Origin: Astrothelium macrocarpum
Taxonomy: Eukaryota > Ascomycota > Dothideomycetes > Trypetheliales > Trypetheliaceae
Reading direction: 5' to 3'
NCBI GenBank assembly: GCA_021030915.1
Contig: JAGEMR010000060.1
Location: forward strand, 108,864-172,863
DNA: 64,000 nucleotides
The position numbers were made by a program, and so were the translations under genes. The notes under the pieces are model-generated. The model was not told the origin of the DNA. It saw only the letters and a list, made by a program, of their open reading frames with translations, and searched no databases. How positions within the stretch are numbered: the first letter of the stretch is position 1; every line of letters starts with the position of its first letter. Below are positions 11,927 through 23,408 of the stretch, piece after piece.

Positions 11927-13683
11927 GGTATGGGATGTGATGATGGTGGATGAGATGGAATGGACGGATGGATGGTGGAGTCTTGGGGATGAGAAGTGAT
12001 GTCTTTTTTCGGGGATGCCTCGGAGTGGATCAAAAGGGAAGATGAAGGCAGGAGATAAAAAGCCAGCCAAGTCCCCTTCTGGAGAAGATATATGGCAGCA
12101 ACATTGCAGTGCCCAGCAGGGTCTGCCAAGCAGCGTGTTGACGCAGACCCTGAGTGCTCACACGCGGGAAAAGGATGCCAGGGAGGGCATGCCAGCTAGC
12201 ATCCCTAGCCCACCCTCTCAGCCAATGCTCACTCCCGATCTGGACCCTTTCCAGCTCCGGCCGTTGATCGAGCCAATGACGCTGCTTGGATCAGCGAGCC
12301 CTGCATACAGGCAGTGATGTCGTCGCCCCACTTGGTGCGCCGCTGCTGGCTGATGCAAATGGCACGCCTAGCCCGCGCAGCCCACCCCAAGACCCACCGG
12401 CTGAGGCGGGATGAACGCATCAGACGTCAGGGTCCAGCATCATTATGACCACATGGTGACATGCTCCCGTCGTTGCTCGCCCTCTCCGTCGTCTCCTCTT
12501 GGGATTCCAGCCCGCAACATCCCCCCCTTCCCACCGGTGGCCCCTAGCCTCCAGTAGGTATGGACATACGTTGGATTGACGGCCTGCCGAGGACGCACAC
12601 ACACGACACTGCGGCACGCGTATCCCGCGTCATGGGCCCGGTCTAGGGTCGCAAGGTAGGTATGACGGTAGGGATGGGCGGAGCTGCCTTCAGCCGCCAA
12701 CGGGGTAGCCAATACATACTAAATTTGTGTCTCCGTTTTGCTTGTCTTGGATGTTTATGATTTCAGACAATGACATCCCATCTCCACAACCATTACGCTG
12801 GTTAGTGGGTGTCCCCCTCTTGGTCATCCCCATATATCATTTCCCATGTGAGCACGCGTGCATCGTCGATTCTTACTAGACAAGTTCGTCATGTCTTGCA
12901 TTACTCTCGAACTCGAATCGAGTTCCAATATTTGCATCTTCCGATAACCTTTCTAATCCTTCCAGATTTCAAGCAATCCTATATCCATAATCAATCCATC
13001 ACTCAACCGTGCCCCCAATTTTTATGCTTATCTCCATTCCCGCGCTGCCCCATGGAAAATCCACAAATCCCTTCCGTACCTTGGGGCCTTGGCAACATTC
13101 CCGTCTGACGATTGTCGCACCAGCTGGGAGATCTCTGAAGATCCCATGGGCCCGCCGTTCAACCAGACCCCGTCATTGCGGGGCGGGGACCAGTCGAGAT
13201 TATCGCACTTTAGAGGGGTCCCTTGGTGTCTGGTGTCTGTTTTCGATTAATCTGACGCCATCATACAGTGCAATTCATTACCCGTTTCGGACCGTTGACG
13301 CTATCGGCCAAGACACCAGAATATCGGCGGTACGTACACTTTTTTGAAATGCCAACTTTGTAGTGTGCATCCTGATGGATCATGGAATTCCATGTTTTGT
13401 CGTAATGATCTTGCTGGACGCATGGCTAGCCCACACCGCGGCGCAAGGTAAGCAGATCTTCGACAGCTCCTTGGCTTATTTACTACATTTCCGTCTGCTT
13501 CCGCCATTCCATCTTCCAATAATGTCCGAATGAGTCTGCGTGTGAAAGGACTAATCCTGAATCGACGCTCTGAAAGCTGGCCATTGGACTAGGGTATTTC
13601 TTGAATTCCCGCGAGCACCTTCTGCGCCGTTGCCATATGACACAATTTTATGGTACAGTCGATTGTAAGGATCTTTTGGGTCT
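11927..13683. other. Intergenic region, nothing supported
   Basis: It contains the promoter of the small gene (11927 onward) and the 3' flank of the NACHT gene (before 13684). Short open frames between 12800 and 13350 lack splice or composition support. I see no repeats or RNA genes. Confidence 0.45.
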
Positions 13684-16529
13684 CTAGTGTCGTGACCGTC
13701 GAAAAGGATTTAATCGTGATACTTTTGCTCGACTAAGGGTCTTCTGTAGATCACGGAGTTCCTCTGGGGAGAGCCGAGCTGAAGGTCCGTTCTGCGATTC
13801 CATTGATCTTAATTCACATGCTACATAATTGATTGACTTTGAATTAATCGCTGCGTATCTGCACAGGGCCTTCAAAAAGCACACAAATTCATCGTATTTC
13901 AAGAGTCTCTCAATTAGTAACCTGCACCAAGACTCCTTGGTGTCGATAATTAAAAATGGATCAGTAGATATAACAATTTCGAACATTTCTAGACGCTCAG
14001 AGTGCGTGCTTGATTTATTAGCAACAGTATCCAACAGGTCACACTTCTGCACCTTGGTAAGTGAGGTCGCCATGTTGGTTAGCTTTGCCTTTACAAATAC
14101 TCGCAGGTCCCACTCAATGGCAAATTCTAGCAATCGAGGTGCCTCCCATTTATTCCTCGGATAATCGAACGTCGAATTCGGATACAGATGCGCATGCATC
14201 TCAATTGTCCGCTCTAGTTCATTCATGTATGCTAACGGAGAAGTTTGCGTCCGCTTCTCATACTCCCTGGCTGAGTACAAAAAGTCATCGAGGAGGCCCG
14301 AAAATGGGGACCGCTGCTGGTAGTAATGCCGCCAATCGTCCCGTAAAGATTTGAATTCTGCGAGGGTTGCTTTGCAGATAGCTAGGTCAGCATGGAACTC
14401 TTTTGCTTGCCACTGATCCAGAGTTCGTTGCATTTCAGGCGTAGTCATAAAGTCCTTTACTGTTCTGTGTAGGAAGTTCACGCGTTGGTTGAATCGAACA
14501 TCAAACGAATCCATTGACGTGACTTCAAGCAGGCCCTTGCATCGAGCATTGATGCGAGTTTGGATTTCCGCTATTCGACAATCAACATCCTGTTGGTTGA
14601 CATCTTGCACAGGCATCAGCAAAGCCATATTTGGCTTATCTTCTTCCTCGTCTAGATACCAATAATTAATGACTGACAGCGGCCTTCTAGCGGAGAGAGC
14701 GAACCGAAATGTATGCGCCGTTTGTGTTCTATAAGTAGGATCCAGTGATTGGAAGATGTGGTTAAAAAAGTCGTCCAGATCGGCGGGAAAGTTTCTCAAC
14801 CGTGTCTCAAGCTGCGAAAAGCGATCGCGATTTCTGAGCCCTTCACGCAGAGATCTCACGACGAGATAAACCCAAAGGAAGACGCCCTGAGATTTGTCCA
14901 CGACTTCATCTAGTATGAATTCGGCCTGGACCTCCTGCATCCGCGTTCGTTGAAATCCATCATAGTCTTTTAAATTTCTCTTGACGTATGATTGGATGTC
15001 ACGCCTATTTAAATCCTGCAAATAGAGTTTACAATCCGTTCGGGTACCAAAAGCAGCCTCGAAGACATTCCAAGGTCTGCTCGCAACGCAGAACTTTATA
15101 TTTGACGTTTTAGCTAACGACTTGATGACCTCAACCAGTTCGTCATGATCGCCCTCATACTCATCGAGGCCGTCGATAAAAACGCAGAATCTGGTGCCGG
15201 TAATATCGAACTCCGTTAAGCGCTTGAAACCATCCAGGAGCTCTGAGTAGGTCCAAGCGTAGCCAGGAGTAACGTTATTGGACATCGTCGCAGCCAGCCT
15301 CTTCCACGGCTCTGGAAAGGCTGGCTTAATTAACTCGGGGCATTGGCGTAGAAGTTCGTACAGCAAGGACTGGAGCAAGCCTTGTTGAGACCTCTCCATC
15401 GACGTGCCATTGATCCAGAAAAAATAGCTCGCAATGGCTTGCTTCCGGGATCCTGACCATTCACGTAGGACAATGGGCGTCTGTTCATTATCGACTAAAA
15501 ATTTCATCAAAGTGCTTTTTCCACTTCCTGGTTTTCCGCTGACCCAGAAAATTGGCTCTGGAGACTTTATCCACGGAAGAAATCTCTCCGAAAACATCCA
15601 CTCGCAGGTCTCGAATTCAGCAATCGGGATTTCGGAATGGCGGAAGTTCATTTGTGTGAAAGTGAGACTGGAAAATAACGCTAATGAGACTGCAATATTA
15701 CTTCCGTTTGTCTGGAAGGCAAAGAGTTTCTTGGCAAGAGCAGACGCATCAATCCGATGGGCCTTATTTTTTGACCTCGGAGATATACTCTTATCTACAC
15801 CGCGTTCTTCGGGGTCTAATTCTTCTGATTTCCGCCGCCTGGTATGTCCGAATTCGTCAGGCTTCTGTTTTGGTAAACCCGAATATTGGCGCTCAGAGAA
15901 CTCTGTTCGTAGATCCTTTACAGCGTCTACCACCTCCTTTCTCAAGCCCACAATCTGATCAGTCATATTGGCGTCCAATCGACCGGTGGCATCTTTTAAT
16001 TAATCGAGCAGGTTGAGAATCTCTGAACTATTATCACTTATAGAGTTTAGTGGCATTGCAAGCCCTTGGAAGTCATTTGAACTTACTTTTGCAACATTTC
16101 AAGTTCAAGTATGAGTTGAGTCCGGTACTTGTCTAATCTCTTCTCGATTGACTGAATTTTGGATGCCTTCCAGACCGTCTTTAATGCAGCGTGAAAGCTG
16201 CTCCATACGGAGCTAGGATCTTGTGCTTTGAGTTTTCGTAGGGCTGCAAGCAGTTCGCCTGCCGTAGTTTCGCAACCCTGGGCTAGTTTCTTCAGCTTCG
16301 GTGGATCATCTCGCAGTCCTTGCTGCTGAGCTTGACTGGCAAATGTATTATGAGAAAGATCCGTGCAAATATGTTGTAAGGAGTGTATCAAGGTTTCGGT
16401 ATCCTCTCGATCTTGAGAGAGACTGGCGCGGGAGTTGTAGATTGACTTTGTCTGCTCGAATAACTTGCAAGAGAAATCAATAAATTGAACGATGTTGCCG
16501 ACAAGGCCAACCGCAGTCAAAGCTTCCAT
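13684..16529 (-). CDS. NACHT-domain NLR-like protein with an in-frame stop near the exon 1/2 junction
   Basis: Exon 1 (16087..16529) encodes the typical fungal NLR N-terminus (MEALTAVGLVGNIVQFIDF), a predicted helical domain of about 148 aa. Its donor is a clear GTAAGT. A 50-nt intron ending at 16037 continues the frame, but that frame meets TAA at 16000-16002. Downstream, the same frame runs open to 13684 and carries a P-loop (WVSGKPGSGKST) and Walker B (VFIDGLDEYEG). An alternative 146-nt intron (acceptor at 15941) would remove the stop and also keeps phase. There are no ankyrin or WD repeats; the C-terminal region is an unassigned helical segment. Family knowledge: such STAND proteins act in non-self recognition and regulated cell death. 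Functional status depends on which intron is used. The other reading is a recent pseudogene. Confidence 0.75.
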
Positions 16530-18644
16530 TGCGACGGTTCAACAACAATCTAGAGGACATACTGTGTGAGGGTATAAGAGAAGATATCCATCGCCGCAGC
16601 AGTATGTGGCTGAGACTTGGCCCGGTCGTTGAGAATGGTTGCCTATGGCTGGAGCCGCCTGGCGGTAGGCGTGTGCATGCTCATGGACCGGGCCAGACGC
16701 GTAAACGAGGCTGATTTGAAGAGGAACCGACATGAAGAGCTGCAATTACAGTAGGATCCTTTCCACGAAACACCCCACTGATACCATAATAGTTTTGCAA
16801 GGTTTCTCTGGCATACACCTCTTTTTAACGAGCTCCAATCGTGAAAGGACCCCCAGAACTGGGCAATCTGCATCCGTCGAGATATTCTTGCCATGAGAAG
16901 AGTATGCTAACGGTGCGATCTGATAGGTTATCCTGTTCCATCTTAAATTCATGAAAAAACCGGTTATTCATTTGAGATAAGGGTTTATAAGGGTTTGACA
17001 GGGCTGGGACCGCAATCTATTGGTTAGTCATTGACCCTAAACTAAAGTCGTTCTTCCGTACAGCGCCCAGGCGCATCCGATGAATAAATTGCGATCGGCA
17101 AATCCTTCGGATTCGTGCGTGTATAGTCGGATTGGATGAGAAAAATGGATTTGAGAGAAATTATAAGACCGTAAGTTAAATAGAGTATTATCTGAAAAGG
17201 ATTATTAGATAGTAAGCCAAATAAAGTATCGTCAGGGAAGGATTATTACAGTTCAACGTATGAGAAACTATTCCATCAGCCAGAATTCTTCGAGGCTTTT
17301 CTCGAGTCATGAAATTTACCAATATTGATGCGATCTTCACAATCGTCAGCGCTATTCACCGGAGTTGAGAGGGCACTGTATACCAAAAGTTCTAGTTCAA
17401 ACCGGTTTTCGCGAAGAGGTTCTTTTTGAATATCCTGACTGTGCGGCCCGGCCCGCTGAATGCGTCGAATCAAACACCTCCTTGCCATCTCGTCTCTAAG
17501 TTCCACTAGCTGAGCTCTTTTAGGGAGCATCGTAGCACGGATCAGGACGGACGTGAATCTTAGTTGGAGCGGAAGTTTAGTTTTAATTGCAGCTGCAGAG
17601 ATTTGATCAGCAATGATACTTACCATCTTTTTTCTCACACAGCGAACGTCATTTCCGGTTCTTAACGGCAATCTTCGCCTTCCGCCTGACGCATTTACAT
17701 AATGGTGTATTGTTGGTATTAGGCCTGCCAGACAGGCGGTGAGGAATGAGTTGAGTCAAATTTGCTTTTATTAGTTGCAGGCATTAGCTACTGTTCTCAG
17801 ATCTTCCGTTTGGGAATGCTCTATTACTCCGAAGCAGTGCATACACCTAGGTAGGTAATGTTTTCATTCAAATATGACGTCACAAAGCCAGAAATGCGAG
17901 CAGACAAGACAGAGCTCGATGCTCGATGCTCGACGCTCGAGGACTTTCTTGGGCGCTCAAGCTGTGTCTTTGACTTGCAGTAAAGAAGCTTTAAAAACTT
18001 TATCACGGGACTTCCGTAAACTCAAACTCAGATAAGGTACTTGATTCGTACGAAGACCTGTCGGTCATACCGAAAAGTCTCTCTCGTGAGACGAGATGAC
18101 CTTGTCCCTTCTGGAAATCTTTCTTCCTAGCACACATACATACGCATTGACATCCAGGGTTGACCGCGGCCCAACGGCGGAGAACAGTCTCCGTATTCGA
18201 TCGCCTATTGTGTGTAGACACGAAATTTCAACCATAAAATGAATACTTCTACTAGCCAGACACGTGCAGGAAACACCCAGCAACACATTGTTCAGGGTGC
18301 GCCCAGATCGATTTTTAACAGTCAAATTATCGTTCAAGTGACCAAAAATGCACTTGCATAAGAGTAGAGTATCCACAAGGTATCTTGCTGGCTCATTGCT
18401 CAGCCAAAATCATTAACGCCAGGTCATTGCAGCCTCCCCCACAGCCCAGCTTGCCTTTAGCTTCCAAGGATCAGCATGTCAAAGCAAACATTCTTCAGCG
18501 TACAATTCTCATATTTCCGCATCTTCATACCATAGTCTCCATACGTTCATTTCCATCCCCGCATTTTCCCACCCTTGAGTCTATCGCCCACGACTCTGTC
18601 TTCATACCGTCACTTCTCCATCACAATCCCCACGCCAAACCCCC
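16530..18644. other. AT-rich intergenic region with possible decayed coding remnant
   Basis: The left part holds the promoter of the NLR gene. A 131-codon minus-strand open frame at 17276-17671 (rich in Arg, Leu and Glu) has no recognisable domain and no neighbouring exons, so I do not call it a gene. The sequence around 17000-17300 is AT-rich with a degenerate direct repeat. A short GCTCGATGCTCGATGCTCGA run lies near 17913-17940. The 3' flank of the ugo1-like gene lies at the right end. Confidence 0.4.
17171..17250 (+). repeat. Imperfect ~41-bp tandem duplication
   Basis: Two adjacent copies start at 17171 and 17212, both of the form GTAAG-(TT/CC)-AAATA ... GGATTATTA. Most differences are C/T or G/A transitions, as repeat-induced point mutation or cytosine deamination would leave, but the element is too short to prove this. 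Confidence 0.55.
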
Positions 18645-20242
18645 TCAAAATTCTCCCTCCTTCCCACCCCCAGCACCCAACCCCAGCGCTCCCCACACCC
18701 CAATCAATCCCCACATCCCCACCGTCCACCCTCTCCACAGCCCAGCCAAACCCTGCCCCTTCCTCCTCTTCCTCTCCCCAACCTTCACCACCCCCCTTTC
18801 CACCCCACCACCCACCGACCGACTGCCCTCCTCCCTCACAATAAACCACATCGTCCCCACCACCCCCCTATACGGCCCAACCTCCACCACCGTCCGCACC
18901 TCCTCCTCCTCCCCCTTCCACCCCCCCCTCCCCCCACCACCCACCTCCCCCCGCTTCAACCCCGCCGCCTGCCCCCGCCTCAACATCGTCTCCAGCGGCA
19001 ACCGCACCGCCAGCTCCGCCGCACTCGCCACCCACACCGCGACATTCCCCGCCGCCGCCGAGCCCGGCAGCAGCGCACGCAGCGCCAGCGGCGCGGTTGC
19101 AGCCGCGAGCGCAGGCAGCGCCGCATGCAGGACCGTCGGCGCGAGCAGCGCGGGCGGGATGGTGTAGGGCGGGGCGAGGCGCGCGCGTTGGCGCGGGTAT
19201 GTGCTGGGGGAGACGATGAGGCGCGTGCGGAGGGTGTCGAGGGGGGAGAGGACGAGGGCCGCGAGTGTGGTGGCTGTGAGGGAGAGGGCGAGGGTCGGGA
19301 GTGGGGTTGGTGTTGTGAGGAGAGTGAGGGCGAGGGAGGCGCTGGAGAGCGGGGGCGTGCTGCCGTTGCTGATGCTGCTGGTGGAGGGGGGGGATGAGGG
19401 AGAGGTCGGGTCGGGGAGGGAGAGGAGTGCTGCGAGGAGACTGGCGGTCCAGGATTCGAGCGTGCGGAGGAGGACTTGGTGTAGGAAGGTGGTGTTGGTG
19501 GCTTTCCAGAGGCCGGGGAGGGATTCGTGGGTGAAGGTTTGGGAGAGCGCGGTGAGGATTGAGGAGGGGTTGCGGATGTCGAGTTGGTATGAATTGGGGG
19601 ATGAAGGTGGAAGGGGGTGGGAGGGGGTGGGGGTTGCGGAGTGTGATCGGGGAGGGTGGTGGCGACGACGAGATGAGGTGGGGAAGGGGGAGGTGGTAAG
19701 AGGAGCAGTGGAGGTGAAGTAGGAGGGCTCGGAGTCTGAAGAATCGGAAGAGGTGGAGATCTAGATGTGTGGACTTTTTAGCTGGTGTTGCGGTCTGATG
19801 AATTTCATATGCCTACCTCCTGGTATGTTTTGTAATTCGAATTATGGGATCGATGTGAAGAAGCCCGTGAATTTGTATGTTTTGGTCTTCGTATCGTGTC
19901 TGGATCCGTAGCTAGATGGCATTGCAATATGACCTTGGCGACTTCGAATGGCTGGGCCAAGAATACGCTCGTATATTTCCATACTGCTTGGTTTGCTAGC
20001 TTCTTGACCATCTCCGAGGTCGAAGGAGACGACTCCGGAAGGTAGTCTCCATAATCTAAATCTGCCAGAATGTCACGCGCTGATGTTCCAAAGCTCTTGC
20101 CGCTTGGTATTGAGGCTGTTCGATTGCTTGTAGGAAAGCCATGGGCGCTTGAATGAGATTGAGATGCATCAAGGGGGACGCCAACGGAGGGAGGGATATA
20201 GTAGGGACGGAGCGGATTTGGAGCGTCTCCAGAGGTGGTCAT
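18645..20242 (-). CDS. ugo1: Ugo1-like mitochondrial outer-membrane carrier-family protein, 513 aa
   Basis: Model: complement(join(18645..19760,19817..20242)), with a 56-nt intron (GTAGGC donor, GCTAAA branch, CTAG acceptor) in phase 0. Near residues 95-120 the protein has WKYTSVFLAQPFEVAKVIL, a modified carrier signature typical of Ugo1. It later has SPLDTLRTRLIVSPS, AELAVRLPLETMLRRGQ and GLWRGWTVGMWGLIGVWGA close to the C-terminus. Yeast Ugo1 (502 aa) links Fzo1 and Mgm1 in mitochondrial fusion; the same role is inferred here. Start: the ATG at 20242 gives the usual Thr/Ser-Pro N-terminus; another in-frame ATG lies 10 codons upstream. The gene is head-to-head with the ferredoxin gene. Exon 2 has extreme base skew: its coding strand is C-rich at first and G-rich after about 19130. 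Confidence 0.88.
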
Positions 20243-20442
20243 CGTGATAGGTTTCGTATGTGAGCGGTCCATATCTGCATTATTGCGCTGTTTCGAAGGT
20301 GTTGTTCGTAGGAGGGCGAGTGACGCAGTTCAGGGAAAATCTTCCGCATTTCATTTCCATCCCGACATCTTTGGATGTTTTTTGTCTTTAGCAACAAACA
20401 CTCCAAAATTATTCCTTCTCTCCAGTTCCGAGGGGGCAAGTT
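20243..20442. promoter_or_regulatory. Shared 200-bp divergent promoter (ugo1-like / ferredoxin)
   Basis: Only 200 bp separate the two divergent start codons, so the 5'UTRs and both promoters must be packed here. Both products are mitochondrial, which fits coordinated expression. I do not identify specific factor sites with confidence. Confidence 0.6.
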
Positions 20443-21165
20443 ATGTCCCTTGCTAGACCGGTCATTTCCTCTTCCGCACCAACATGTTTAAGGCTGCGGT
20501 CATTACAAAGCTCCTATCTTCGAGCTGTACCACGCCGGGTATTACCATGTCCTCGGACGTACGGTAGCAGGAGAAACCATACATCTATTAGTCAATCAAG
20601 AGCTCTGTTGAGATACAGAAACGATAATTTAAGTTTACACATCTACTGGCAAACGAATTCCATAAAACCTCGACGGACATTCGCAACTACACCGGTTGTC
20701 AGCCATGGTCATCTTGATCCTCCAAAACCCGGCGAAGAGTATGTCGTAGCAGATCCCAATAGATTCATTGGAGATTGATTTATGACTGAGCTGACTGTTA
20801 TGCCCCTTTGTAGGCGCCATATTACCTTTATCGATAAAGAAGGCGATGAGCACACCTTTGAAGTCTCCGACGGCAGTAATTTGCTGGATATTGCCCAGGC
20901 AAACGATCTCGAGATGGAAGGCGCATGTGGTGGTAGCTGCGCATGTTCGACGTGCCACGTTATAGTAGAAGACCAAGACATGTACGATCGAATGGAAGAG
21001 CCAAGCGACGATGAGAACGACATGCTGGATCTGGCGTTTGGGCTCACGGAGACGAGTCGGCTAGGCTGTCAGATAAAGATGAGCAAGGACTTGGATGGAT
21101 TGAAGGTGAGGCTACCGAGTATGACGAGAAATCTGCAGGCGAGCGATTTTGCCAAGAAAGATTAG
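20443..21165 (+). CDS. yah1: Mitochondrial [2Fe-2S] ferredoxin (adrenodoxin/Yah1 type), 215 aa
   Basis: Model: join(20443..20738,20814..21165). The 75-nt intron has a perfect GTATGT donor, CTGAC branch site and TGTAG acceptor, and splicing restores the family sequence HITFIDKEGDEHTFEV. Cluster-binding cysteines are visible in EGACGGSCACSTCHVIV (C-x5-C-x2-C) with the fourth in RLGCQI. The first ~80 residues are Arg/Ser-rich without acidic residues, as in a matrix presequence. Family role: it receives electrons from ferredoxin reductase and supplies them to mitochondrial Fe-S cluster assembly and heme A synthesis, and it is essential in yeast. The length matches fungal Yah1 proteins. It is convergent with the DUF3500 gene (203 bp between stops). 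Confidence 0.93.
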
Positions 21166-21367
21166 GCAAATGACAATGAAGGTTCGATGATAGACGGCTT
21201 GACACCACTCCAACCATTTCCCCAGGTACGTGTAAATAATCAAACTATGGGCGGACGCGATTCTTCTGTGAGTATCGCCTGCCATCTTGTTTCATATACG
21301 ACTCTATGTACAATTTCAACAGAATCAAATTTCCATCCAGTCCATGTGGGCAAAAAGTTAACTATGA

Positions 21368-22648
21368 TCATTTCCCCTGTTCTTTGACCCACTCATCATA
21401 TAGAGCCCTGCCATAGTCTCCCCTGTTCGGCAATCTTTGAATGGTGTGGATGTGATATTTCTTGGGCAAAGCGTTGGCCAGCCACACTCCATTGTGATGG
21501 TCAAACTCATTCATTACCAGCGGACTGTGAATCCGGAAATAAAATGGTGTCTCATCATTCGCTGGACCCAGCCAGGCAAAATACGTCTCTTGAAGATGGG
21601 CTTCAACTCGCTTCATCATAATCTCAAAGGCACCTTCCGGCAACAACTCGTTATAAGTGGCAACAATGTCGAGAAGGGCTTTCTGCTGTGACTCATTGAG
21701 TTCTTTTGCGCAGATACCTTCAAAAGGAACAACACGATTATCCTGAAAAGCGCCACCTAGACCGCGGAGGTCTGCAGGATTCCATCGTCCTGGTTGCATT
21801 GTCGATCCATCAATGTCGTTGATATCACCCTGGATAGTCGCCTTCTTTTGCTGCTCAGGCGACAGTGACTTCATTAAATTTAGTCCAGCTTCTTCCTCTC
21901 GATTGAGTACGCCCATTCCCTTGTTTGGGCCGTCATCAATTTCATTGGGTTCCGCACCAACAAAGAACGGCCCTACTACAACCTCGCCAGCCAGGCTGAA
22001 TACGTTGAGACACAGGTGGTGACCGAACAGGTTAAACCCCCAAGGCTGATTTGTTGCAGGCGTACCAAACATGCAAAAGTGGTAGCTATTCTCATTCATG
22101 ACATTTTTAAGGGTAGTCACCTCGCCAAGGAAAGCATTGACTTTCATCGCCTTCACAACTTTATCATACCCATGCGGCGAAAGGCTGGCTCTGAGAAGCT
22201 CGTGAACAGCTTCTCTCAGAGACGATGACATCTCCTCCAATCGAATGCCACTGTCCACGATGATGACTTCCGGATTTGACCATGATCTCCACTCTCGGGC
22301 GTCCACTGGATAGCTGAATCGCTTACGCTCTGCTTCTGATGCAGCTTCCAGGACGCCTTCTGCCGCCCGAACCATGGCAGCGGTTGGTCCATTGGCGGAT
22401 TTGTCTAGCTTCCAGAGACCTTCTCTCACTTGTCCGTCTGTTGTAAAGCCCTTATGAGGGGCTTCGTAGAGTTTTAACCAGCCATGGGCCACCGGGTTCA
22501 GGAAAATGCTGGCATCGCTTAGCACCCCTTTGGAATGAGTTCTTGGATCGCGATCATTAGGATGAAGTCGAGGATGGTCAAGAGGAATAATGTAGTCGCG
22601 AAAATTTTTTGATAATTCGACGATTGGTGTTCTGCTTACGTATGCCAT
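21368..22648 (-). CDS. DUF3500 domain protein, 426 aa
   Basis: This is a single exon from ATG at 22648. The core has the DUF3500 pattern: LGEVTTLKNVMNENSYHF, then FGTPATNQPWGFNLFGHH, PFFVGAEPNEID and, near the end, FYFRIHSPLVMNEFDHHNG, WLAN and HIHTIQR. His and Asp/Glu are conserved-looking at several of these places, which suggests a metal or hydrolytic site, but the biochemical function of the family is not established to my knowledge. There is no signal peptide or membrane segment. It lies 760 bp downstream of, and co-oriented with, the questin-oxidase-like gene; a joint metabolic role is possible but unproven. Confidence 0.85.
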   Translation of the reverse strand: MAYVSRTPIVELSKNFRDYIIPLDHPRLHPNDRDPRTHSKGVLSDASIFLNPVAHGWLKLYEAPHKGFTTDGQVREGLWKLDKSANGPTAAMVRAAEGVLEAASEAERKRFSYPVDAREWRSWSNPEVIIVDSGIRLEEMSSSLREAVHELLRASLSPHGYDKVVKAMKVNAFLGEVTTLKNVMNENSYHFCMFGTPATNQPWGFNLFGHHLCLNVFSLAGEVVVGPFFVGAEPNEIDDGPNKGMGVLNREEEAGLNLMKSLSPEQQKKATIQGDINDIDGSTMQPGRWNPADLRGLGGAFQDNRVVPFEGICAKELNESQQKALLDIVATYNELLPEGAFEIMMKRVEAHLQETYFAWLGPANDETPFYFRIHSPLVMNEFDHHNGVWLANALPKKYHIHTIQRLPNRGDYGRALYDEWVKEQGK

Positions 22649-23408
22649 GACTTATATTGGCCCGTTTGTTGCCAATTTGAGATTCGCGAATTTATTTGCA
22701 GACAAGATAAGAGTCGACTTCACCACCAGGTATAATCGACATTCTTGAAGGCATTCACAAGAAATCTGCCTACCTTGGTTTTCTACATTGCTTGCTTAAA
22801 CTACTGGGACTAGGGCGTCAGAAGTAGAGCCGACACCATTGGCCGAGAAAACTACCCCGCGAGTATCCATTTCCCGTGGACTTGCCCGCTTGGATGGTCC
22901 CAGGAAGTATACCTCGTCAAAAACAACTGGCAGAGGTACCTTGTGGAACTAACTGCTATCGCGCATCGCTTCGGGCTTTGCTCTTGTGTTGCGCTATTTC
23001 GGACAACAGCTCAAATTCTGCATAATTTCATCAAAAGCCTCATGCCAAATTGGAAGATGAAAAGGAAGTGATGATTCGTTTAATGATGATAAGACGGTGA
23101 TCTACCCACATTACTTACTTCTGTTTCATGTAAAGAGCTGGAAGCTTGTATGTCAGGGAACAAGCTTCGGAAACCTCAGAGAGGTATTCATCCTTGATAT
23201 GCTCTTTCCCTGGCAGATCAAGCATCGCTCTGTAGCGTCTCATAATTAAGAAACGTACCGATAGCCTAAAGTATGGCATCAGTCAGTATCATAGGGTACC
23301 GTACATCTTCAAACGATTTGTTTGTTCCTGGGTTTACAAGAGTGGACTTTCGTAATTTACATATTCACAATTTCCATGCATACGATCTCATAACCAGGTC
23401 AGAGGTCT
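22649..23408. other. Intergenic region, promoter of the DUF3500 gene
   Basis: About 760 bp with no supported gene. Short plus-strand open frames at 23270-23670 are antisense to, or flank, the questin-oxidase-like 3' end. I see nothing else. Confidence 0.45.

Noticed and set aside
12809..13347. Overlapping plus-strand open frames of 99 and 112 codons
   Set aside because: Different frames, no domain, composition like non-coding sequence, no splice support.
17276..17671. 131-codon minus-strand frame in AT-rich DNA
   Set aside because: No recognisable domain, no flanking exons, and the setting is repeat-like; not enough to call a gene.
18385..19167. Long plus-strand open frame rich in Pro/Ser
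   Set aside because: It is antisense to exon 2 of the Ugo1-like gene, whose carrier motifs are clear on the minus strand; the openness comes from extreme base skew.
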